This document shows positions 58,498-64,000 of a stretch of DNA of 64,000 nucleotides, piece by piece (within the stretch, counting starts at the first letter, position 1; every line of letters begins with the position of its first letter). The notes under the pieces were generated by a model. That model had not been told where the DNA came from. It did no database searches and saw only the letters and a list, made by a program, of their open reading frames with translations. The position numbers and the translations under genes were made by a program. Source of the DNA: Actinoplanes solisilvae. Lineage in GTDB: Bacteria; Actinomycetota; Actinomycetes; Mycobacteriales; Micromonosporaceae. The stretch covers positions 62,001 through 126,000 of the forward strand of contig NZ_RJAC01000017.1 in the NCBI RefSeq assembly GCF_003999975.1. The letters run 5' to 3'.

Positions 58498-59243
58498 CCG
58501 CACTCCTGGTCGACCACGTGACCTGGCGCATCGGGGCCGTGCCGATCGTCGACGAGGTGACGCTGGAAGTCCACCCCGGCGAGTTCGTCGCGCTCATCGG
58601 CCCCAACGGCGCCGGCAAGACGTCGCTGTTCAACCTGGTCAGCGGCCTGCGCCGGCCCACCTCGGGTCGCGTGGCCCTGGCCGGGACCGACGTGACCCGG
58701 GCCAAGCCCCACCAGCGGGCCCGTCTCGGGCTCGGCCGCACCTTCCAGACCTCGGCCGTCTTCGCGTCGCTGAGCGTCGTCGAGAACGTCGCTCTCGCGG
58801 TCCGGGCCCGCGAGGGTGGCGCGACCCGGCCGTGGCGCAGCCGCTCCTCCGATCGGGCGGTCGACGCCACGGCACGGCGGGTGCTGACCGAGGTGGGTCT
58901 GGAGGAGCGCGCCGACCGGCTCGCCGGGTCGCTGGCCCACGGCGAGAAACGCAAGCTCGAGATCGCGCTGGTGCTGGCCGGGTCGCCGGCCGTGCTGCTG
59001 CTCGACGAGCCGATGGCCGGGGTCAGCGCCGAGGACGTGCCCGCCCTGGTCAAGGTCGTGAAGGCGCTCACCGCGGACAGCGGGCGCAGCGTGCTCATGG
59101 TCGAGCACCACATGGACGTCGTGCTCGAACTGGCCGACCGGGTCGCCGTGCTGCACCACGGGGCGCTGCTCGCCGTCGGCACGCCGGCCGAGGTCATGGC
59201 CGACGCGACCGTGCAGGAAGCCTATCTGGGGGAGGAGCTGTGA
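58494..59243 (+). CDS. LivG-type ABC ATPase
   Basis: A 249-residue ATPase. Walker A is IGPNGAGKTS, and RTFQTSAVFASLSVVENVAL is the Q-loop region. The signature region reads SLAHGEKRKLEIALVLA, with the S-H-G-E form characteristic of LivG, and Walker B is VLLLDEPMAGVS. ATG at 58494 overlaps the binding-protein stop (ATGA). Confidence 0.94.
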   Translation: MTALLVDHVTWRIGAVPIVDEVTLEVHPGEFVALIGPNGAGKTSLFNLVSGLRRPTSGRVALAGTDVTRAKPHQRARLGLGRTFQTSAVFASLSVVENVALAVRAREGGATRPWRSRSSDRAVDATARRVLTEVGLEERADRLAGSLAHGEKRKLEIALVLAGSPAVLLLDEPMAGVSAEDVPALVKVVKALTADSGRSVLMVEHHMDVVLELADRVAVLHHGALLAVGTPAEVMADATVQEAYLGEEL

Positions 59244-59935
59244 TCCTGCGCGTCAAAGACCTCTCGGTACGCCTCGGCGGCTCCCACATTCTGCAGGGCG
59301 TCACCTTCGACGTGCCGCCCTCGGGTGTGACCGCGTTGCTCGGGCGCAACGGCGTCGGCAAGACGACCACGCTGCGGGCCGTCCTCGGTGAGGTGCCGGC
59401 AGTCGGGACCGTCGAGTTCGGCGGCGAACCTGTGCTCGGCCGTCCGACGCATCGGCTCGTACGCTCGGGTCTGGGTTATGTGCCCGAGGACCGCTGCGTC
59501 TTCGCCGGGCTGACCGTGGCCGAGAATCTGCGGCTCGCGGTGCGCGATCCCGATCCCGACTACGAAACCGTGCACGACCTCTTTCCCGAGCTGCGGGCGC
59601 GGGCGGGGCAACGGGCGGGCACGCTCTCGGGTGGACAGCAGCAGATGGTCGCGCTGGCCCGGGTGCTGCTGAACCGCAACCGGCTGTTGCTGGTCGACGA
59701 GCCGACGAAGGGTCTCGCGCCCGCGGTCGTGTCGGCGGTCGCGTCGGTGCTGGCTCGGGTGGCGGAAAAGGTGCCGATTTTGCTGGTCGAGCAGAACCTG
59801 GCCGTTGTGCGGCGGCTCGCTCTCGGCGCCGTGGTGCTGTCGGCGGGGCGGGTGGCCTGGACGGGTGCCGCCGGCGAGCTGCTGGGCGACGCCGGTCGCA
59901 CCCGGACCCTGCTCGGCGTCGGGAGGGCGGCGTAA
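59240..59935 (+). CDS. LivF-type ABC ATPase
   Basis: A 231-residue ATPase. Walker A is LGRNGVGKTTT, the Q-loop segment is GYVPEDRCVFAGLTVAENL, the signature is LSGGQQQMVALARVLL and Walker B is LLLVDEPTKGLAP. It is the usual partner of LivG. GTG at 59240 overlaps the LivG-type stop and is preceded by GGAGGAG. Confidence 0.94.
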   Translation: MILRVKDLSVRLGGSHILQGVTFDVPPSGVTALLGRNGVGKTTTLRAVLGEVPAVGTVEFGGEPVLGRPTHRLVRSGLGYVPEDRCVFAGLTVAENLRLAVRDPDPDYETVHDLFPELRARAGQRAGTLSGGQQQMVALARVLLNRNRLLLVDEPTKGLAPAVVSAVASVLARVAEKVPILLVEQNLAVVRRLALGAVVLSAGRVAWTGAAGELLGDAGRTRTLLGVGRAA

Positions 59936-60802
59936 ATGTCCACAGTGATCCTGCTTTTTCTGACCGGGCTGGGCCTGGCCGCGCTCTACTTCCTCATCGC
60001 CTCAGGCCTGTCCCTGGTGTTCGGGCTGGCCGGGGTGCTCAACTTCGCGCACGGCCTGTTCCTCTCGGTCGGCGCGTACGCGACCTGGTGGGCCGCCCCG
60101 CGCTGGGGTCTCGCTCTCGCCGTCGTGTTCGGCATCGCGGCCGGCGCGGCCACCGGCGCGCTAGTCGAGGTGGTTCTCATCCGCCCGCTCTACCGCAGGC
60201 ACACCGAGCAGGTGCTGGTCACGGTCGGTCTCTCGCTGGCCGGCGTGGCTCTGCTGCAGTCCGTCTGGGGCGCCGATCCCCGTACGTATCCCCGCCCGTC
60301 CTGGGCCTCGTCGGTGACCTCGATCGGCTCCGCCCAGGTGCCCGTCGACCGGTTCCTGCTGATCGGCACGGCCGTGGCCGTCCTGCTGGCCCTGCTCGCC
60401 TTCCTGCACAAGACCCGCTACGGCCTGATCATCCGGGCTGGGGTCGAGAACCGGGACATGGTCAGCGCCCTCGGCATCGACGTCCGCCGCGCCTTCACCC
60501 TCGTCTTCACGATCGGCGGGGCACTGGCGGGAACGGCCGGGGTGCTCGGCGGTTTCTACTTCGGCTCGGTGTCGCCGGGTCAGGGCGCGTCGCTGCTGAT
60601 CTTCGCGTTCATCGTGGTCGTCATCGGCGGGCTCGGCTCGGTCACCGGCTCGGCCGTCGCCGCCGTCGTGGTCGGCCTGCTCCAGCAGTTCGTCAACTAC
60701 TACGGCGCCGCCGGGGCGGGGGACGTCAGCGTGGTCGTGCTGCTCGCCCTCGTGCTCCTGCTGCGCCCGTCCGGTCTGGCTCGAACGGCGGCAACCGTAT
60801 GA
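59936..60802 (+). CDS. LivH-type ABC permease
   Basis: A 288-residue permease with about eight hydrophobic helices. Family features are GLSLVFGLAGVLNFAHG near the N-terminus, LIIRAGVENRDMVSALGIDV (cytoplasmic EAA-like loop) and FIVVVIGGLGSVTGSAVAA. ATG at 59936 directly follows the LivF-type stop. It forms the inner channel with the next gene. Confidence 0.94.
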   Translation: MSTVILLFLTGLGLAALYFLIASGLSLVFGLAGVLNFAHGLFLSVGAYATWWAAPRWGLALAVVFGIAAGAATGALVEVVLIRPLYRRHTEQVLVTVGLSLAGVALLQSVWGADPRTYPRPSWASSVTSIGSAQVPVDRFLLIGTAVAVLLALLAFLHKTRYGLIIRAGVENRDMVSALGIDVRRAFTLVFTIGGALAGTAGVLGGFYFGSVSPGQGASLLIFAFIVVVIGGLGSVTGSAVAAVVVGLLQQFVNYYGAAGAGDVSVVVLLALVLLLRPSGLARTAATV

Positions 60803-61782
60803 AGCGCTTCGTCCCCCTCGTTGTTCTTGCGGCTCTGCTCGCCCTGCCGTATTCGACCTTGCGGATCCCCGGCGTCTTCGAAGGCGGGCTCAACACACCG
60901 GGCACGCTGCAGATGCTGGCGATCTGCCTGGTCTTCGGCGGGCTGGCGCTCGGATACGACCTGCTGTTCGGCCGGGCCGGTCTGTTGTCGTTCGGGCACG
61001 CGCTCTACATCGCCGCCGGGGCCTACGGCACGGACATTTTGATCAGCCATTTCGGTTGGTCGCTGTGGGCTTCGGTGGCCTTTGTGGTGCCGGCCGTGGC
61101 CCTGCTCGCCGCCCTGCTGGGGGCGGTCGCGCTGCGAACGACGGGCATCGCGTTCTCGATGGTGACGCTGGCCTTCGCTCAGGTCGGCTGGATCGTCGTG
61201 AACCGCGACCCGGGCGGCCTGACCGGCGGCGAGGAAGGGCTGCCGCTGGACAGCGCGGGACTGCCCTCGGCGCTGGTCGGCGTGGCCAACACGGCGAATC
61301 TGTACTGGCTGGCGCTCGCCTTCCTGCTCGTCGTGGTCGTCGTGGTGCACGGCATCGACCGGGCGCCGCTCGGCCGGGTGCTGACCGGGCTGCGCGACGA
61401 CGAACGCCGCGTCTCCGTGCTCGGGCTTTCGACGTACGGATTGAAGCTCGGAACGTTCGTGCTGGCCGGGACGCTCGCCGGGCTGGGCGGATCGGTGCAC
61501 GCGCTGATCGTCGGCGGGGCGTCGCCGCACCTGGCCTCGGCCGACCTGACACTGTCGCTGATCGTCATGGCGGTGCTCGGCGGCGCGGGCACCCGGTGGG
61601 GCGCAGTCGTCGGCGGCATCGCGTACGCCTATCTCGACCAGCGGCTCACCCAGGTCGGCGGCGGCCTGCCCGGTCCGTTGAGCCAGCCGCTCTTCGTGCT
61701 CGGGTCGCTCTTCGTGCTCGCCGTCTATTTCGCGCCGGGCGGGTTGACCGGAGTGCTCAGACGGCGCGAACGGCCTGCTTGA
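60799..61782 (+). CDS. LivM-type ABC permease
   Basis: A 327-residue permease with about nine hydrophobic helices. It has GRAGLLSFGHALYIAAGAYG, the coupling loop LRDDERRVSVLGLSTYGLKL and MAVLGGAGTRWGAVVGGIAY, all typical of LivM. ATG at 60799 overlaps the LivH-type stop. It is the last gene of the importer. Its final 26 bp overlap the convergent phosphotransferase gene. Confidence 0.94.
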   Translation: MKRFVPLVVLAALLALPYSTLRIPGVFEGGLNTPGTLQMLAICLVFGGLALGYDLLFGRAGLLSFGHALYIAAGAYGTDILISHFGWSLWASVAFVVPAVALLAALLGAVALRTTGIAFSMVTLAFAQVGWIVVNRDPGGLTGGEEGLPLDSAGLPSALVGVANTANLYWLALAFLLVVVVVVHGIDRAPLGRVLTGLRDDERRVSVLGLSTYGLKLGTFVLAGTLAGLGGSVHALIVGGASPHLASADLTLSLIVMAVLGGAGTRWGAVVGGIAYAYLDQRLTQVGGGLPGPLSQPLFVLGSLFVLAVYFAPGGLTGVLRRRERPA

Positions 61783-64000
61783 CGAGCGGCACCGACGGGG
61801 GCGCGACGCTCAACTCCCGTACGCCCGCACTGATCAGACGGGGAACGGCGGTCTCGTCGGCCGCCACCTCGCCACAGACAGCGACCAGGATCTTGTCGCC
61901 CGCAGCCCGGCACACCTCGTCGATCAGCTGCGCGACGGCCGGGTCGAGGCCGCTGCTGAGGTAGGCCAGCGCCGCGTTGCCCCGCTCGGAGGCCAGCGTG
62001 TATTGCGTCAGGTCGTTCGTGCCGACGCTGAAGAAATCGACGTACGGGGTGAAGGTGCTCGCGCGCAGGGCGGCCGCGGGCACCTCGACCATCATGCCGA
62101 CCTGCAGGTCTTTGGGCTTGCCCTCGGCGGCCATGGCCTCGTCGAGCATGCGCCGGGCTGCTTTGAGCTCGTCCACCGTGGTCACCATCGGGAACATGAT
62201 GCTGACCGGGGTCTCGCGGGCGACCCGGACGATGGCCAGGAGTTGCTCGGCGAACATGGCCGGGTGGGCGAGCGACTGCCGCAGGCCGCGGACGCCCAGG
62301 AACGGGTTGGCCTCGGCCGGGGGCGGCAGGTAGGGCAGGGGCTTGTCGCTGCCGGCGTCGAGGGTGCGCAGGGTGATGCGGCGACCGCCCAGCGCCTCGG
62401 CGATGCCCCGATAGACGGCGACCTGCTCGTCGACGTCGGGGGCGGAATCGCGGTCGAGGAAGAGGAACTCGGTGCGGACCAGGCCGGCCAGGTCGGCGCC
62501 GTTCTCGTTCGCCGCCCGGGCCTCCGCGACGGATCCGATGTTGGCGCCCACCTCGATGGTGACGCCCGCCTTCGTCACAGCTCGCTCGGTCGCCTTGGAC
62601 AGGGCCTCGGTTCGGCGTTCGCGCTGGCTGTCGGCCCGCGCTCGGAACTCTTCCAGCACTTCCCGCCCCGGGTCGATCTCTATCGCGCCGGTGCTGCCGT
62701 CGAGCGCGACGGTTGTGCCCGCGGGGACGTCGAGAAGCTGAGGGCCGGCGCCGACGACGGCGGGGATTCCCCGGGTGCGCAGAAGGATCGCGGCGTGCGA
62801 GGTCGCGCTGCCATCGGCCAGGGCCACGCCGGCGATGCGGGACGGGTCGAGGGCGACGACCTCGGCCGGGGTGAGGTCGGCCGCGATCAGCACGCCCTCG
62901 CCGGTGGGGGTGGGGGCCCTCACGCCGAGCAGGGCTCTGAGGACTTGCTGGGCGACGGCTCGCACGTCGGCGGCCCGGCCACGCAGGTAGGGGTCGGTCA
63001 ACGCGTCGAACTCAGTGGCCACGCGGGCGGCGGCCTCCTGCCAGGCCGGGGGAGCGGCCTCGCCCCGCGCGATCCGGGCCCGCGCGTCGGTGAGCAGGTC
63101 GTCGTCCTCGAGGAGCATCAGGTGGGCCTCGAAGATGGGGCCGCTGAGCCGGCCGATCTCGCGGCGGGCCTCGGCCAGGGCTTCGTCGAGGCGGTGCTGT
63201 TCCTCCTGCGCGCCCCGCGACGGCACGTCGGGGATCTCGAGCTCGGCCGAGTGGACGCGCAGCGCCGGACCGATGCCGATGCCGGGCGAGGCCGCGTGGT
63301 TGCCGGCGGCTTCTGGCTCGGGTTCTGCCTCGGTTTCCCCGAACGCTTCCGCGGCCAGGGCGGTCACTCTGTCGAGCACCGCCTGCGCTTGCGGGCCCGA
63401 TGCCCGTACGCCCAGGTCGTGGTCTTTCAAAAGCCCGAGCGTGGCGACCCTGGTCAGGCTTGAAGCGGGCACCCACGCGGAGTTCGTGGTGGCGTTGCGA
63501 ACCTCGACGCGGGCGTCGAACGCTCGCACCTCGGTGACCAGGCGGGCGGCGGGGCGGGCGTGCAACCCGTGCGGATTCGTCACGGTGACGGTGGTCTCGA
63601 CCTCGGCCGTGACGGTCGGCTGGTGCTCGGCCGCCGCGGTCTGGTCGCCCAGATGTGTCTGTTTTCCGAGCAGACCGGCGGCCGCCTCTGCCGCCACCTC
63701 GGCCCGGTCGGCTCCCGTCGCCGCGGCGACCGTGGCCGCGACCAGGCCCTCGACCAGCGGGGCGGCGGTGAGCACCACCCGTTCCCGCTGGTCGTCGTCG
63801 ATCATTTCAAGGGCCAGCTCGGCCGAGAGCAGGGCGCTGCCGAGGTCCATGAGCACGACGACGCCGTCACCGCTGTCGGCGGCGGTGACGGCCTCGCTGA
63901 TCGCGACCGCGTCGGTGCCGAACGTCGTGTCGTCCAGCCCCGCCGCGACCTCGATGCGCACCGGTTCGCCCTGCGCCATCTCCGACGCGAAGGCGACCGC
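61757..64000 (-). CDS. dhaM: DhaM-HPr-enzyme I fusion, 5' end outside window
   Basis: At least 747 residues. The frame is open to the window edge, so the ATG at 63979 is internal. The first part is a DhaM-type PTS EIIA domain (VVVLMDLGSALLSAELALEM). The active-site His near the N-terminus lies outside the window. Next is an HPr domain (VTNPHGLHARPAARLV, with active-site His) and then enzyme I with phospho-His in SATSHAAILLRTRG, the PEP site VRTEFLFLDRDS and the C-terminal SVGTNDLTQYTLA. Such fusions donate phosphate from PEP to dihydroxyacetone kinase DhaKL, whose genes probably lie just to the right of the window. Confidence 0.9.
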   Translation of the reverse strand, partial: AVAFASEMAQGEPVRIEVAAGLDDTTFGTDAVAISEAVTAADSGDGVVVLMDLGSALLSAELALEMIDDDQRERVVLTAAPLVEGLVAATVAAATGADRAEVAAEAAAGLLGKQTHLGDQTAAAEHQPTVTAEVETTVTVTNPHGLHARPAARLVTEVRAFDARVEVRNATTNSAWVPASSLTRVATLGLLKDHDLGVRASGPQAQAVLDRVTALAAEAFGETEAEPEPEAAGNHAASPGIGIGPALRVHSAELEIPDVPSRGAQEEQHRLDEALAEARREIGRLSGPIFEAHLMLLEDDDLLTDARARIARGEAAPPAWQEAAARVATEFDALTDPYLRGRAADVRAVAQQVLRALLGVRAPTPTGEGVLIAADLTPAEVVALDPSRIAGVALADGSATSHAAILLRTRGIPAVVGAGPQLLDVPAGTTVALDGSTGAIEIDPGREVLEEFRARADSQRERRTEALSKATERAVTKAGVTIEVGANIGSVAEARAANENGADLAGLVRTEFLFLDRDSAPDVDEQVAVYRGIAEALGGRRITLRTLDAGSDKPLPYLPPPAEANPFLGVRGLRQSLAHPAMFAEQLLAIVRVARETPVSIMFPMVTTVDELKAARRMLDEAMAAEGKPKDLQVGMMVEVPAAALRASTFTPYVDFFSVGTNDLTQYTLASERGNAALAYLSSGLDPAVAQLIDEVCRAAGDKILVAVCGEVAADETAVPRLISAGVRELSVAPPSVPLVKQAVRAV

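Overview
This window is very GC-rich actinobacterial DNA, most likely from Micromonosporaceae and close to Actinoplanes. The family-level clues are a xylose isomerase that closely resembles the classic Actinoplanes enzyme, a complete conservon (cvnABCD), SARP regulators, an ANTAR protein, ROK regulators and lipoproteins with the usual lipobox. I see no rRNA, tRNA, CRISPR array, insertion sequence, phage or integrase. It reads as ordinary chromosome: compact, with many ATGA/GTGA start-stop overlaps inside operons and several convergent gene pairs that overlap at their 3' ends.

1-5.4 kb: the 3' part of an M48 zinc protease, a Thr/Pro-rich membrane protein, a WYL regulator, and two adjacent genes that share an uncharacterised C-terminal domain. 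5.6-11.2 kb: the conservon cvnA-cvnB-cvnC-cvnD (sensor kinase, roadblock, DUF742, small GTPase), facing a SARP regulator with an unusual membrane C-terminus. 11.3-16.9 kb: a lipoprotein, a lactonase-fold beta-propeller, a membrane-anchored VWA protein with a solute-binding-like front half, a PP2C-type phosphatase and a MarR regulator. 16.9-23.7 kb: xylose use, with a ROK repressor (xylR) divergent from xylA-xylB-MFS across an excellent sigma-70 promoter, followed by a convergent GH13 alpha-glucosidase. 23.7-28.9 kb: an HD hydrolase related to (p)ppGpp hydrolases, an MHYT sensor, a 47-residue GPGG membrane protein, a metallophosphoesterase/BON pair, a nucleotidyltransferase, a thymidylate-kinase-like protein and an SDR.

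29.5-33.5 kb: a group 2 sigma-70 factor, an NlpC/P60 cell-wall hydrolase behind a c-di-AMP (ydaO/yuaA) riboswitch, and small membrane proteins (DUF3817, DUF1360). 33.5-41.9 kb: small acidic proteins, a GAF-ANTAR regulator, an MhuD-type haem-degrading enzyme, a DHA2 drug exporter with its MarR regulator, a methyltransferase, a shortened SARP-like protein, an atypical response regulator and a repeat-rich membrane protein. This stretch also holds several short tandem repeats. One is a regular array of five DnaA-box-like 9-mers between 35810 and 35913.

41.9-51 kb: serA, an aminoglycoside-phosphotransferase-like kinase, a DMT transporter, and a two-component system divergent from a MacAB-like export operon (lipoprotein, adaptor, ATPase, permease), followed by a broken DUF998 gene. 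51-61.8 kb: a probable polyhydroxybutyrate or 3-hydroxybutyrate locus, with an MHS symporter, a secreted PHB-depolymerase-family esterase, an alpha/beta hydrolase, a GAF/PucR regulator and 3-hydroxybutyrate dehydrogenase, divergent from a five-gene Liv-type ABC importer. The right edge cuts a DhaM-HPr-enzyme I fusion, the phosphoryl donor for dihydroxyacetone kinase.

The most useful leads are the DnaA-box array, the riboswitch-controlled NlpC/P60 gene, the membrane-tethered SARP, the paralogous pair next to the conservon, and the unassigned substrate of the importer in the 3-hydroxybutyrate locus. None of these by itself proves a new system.
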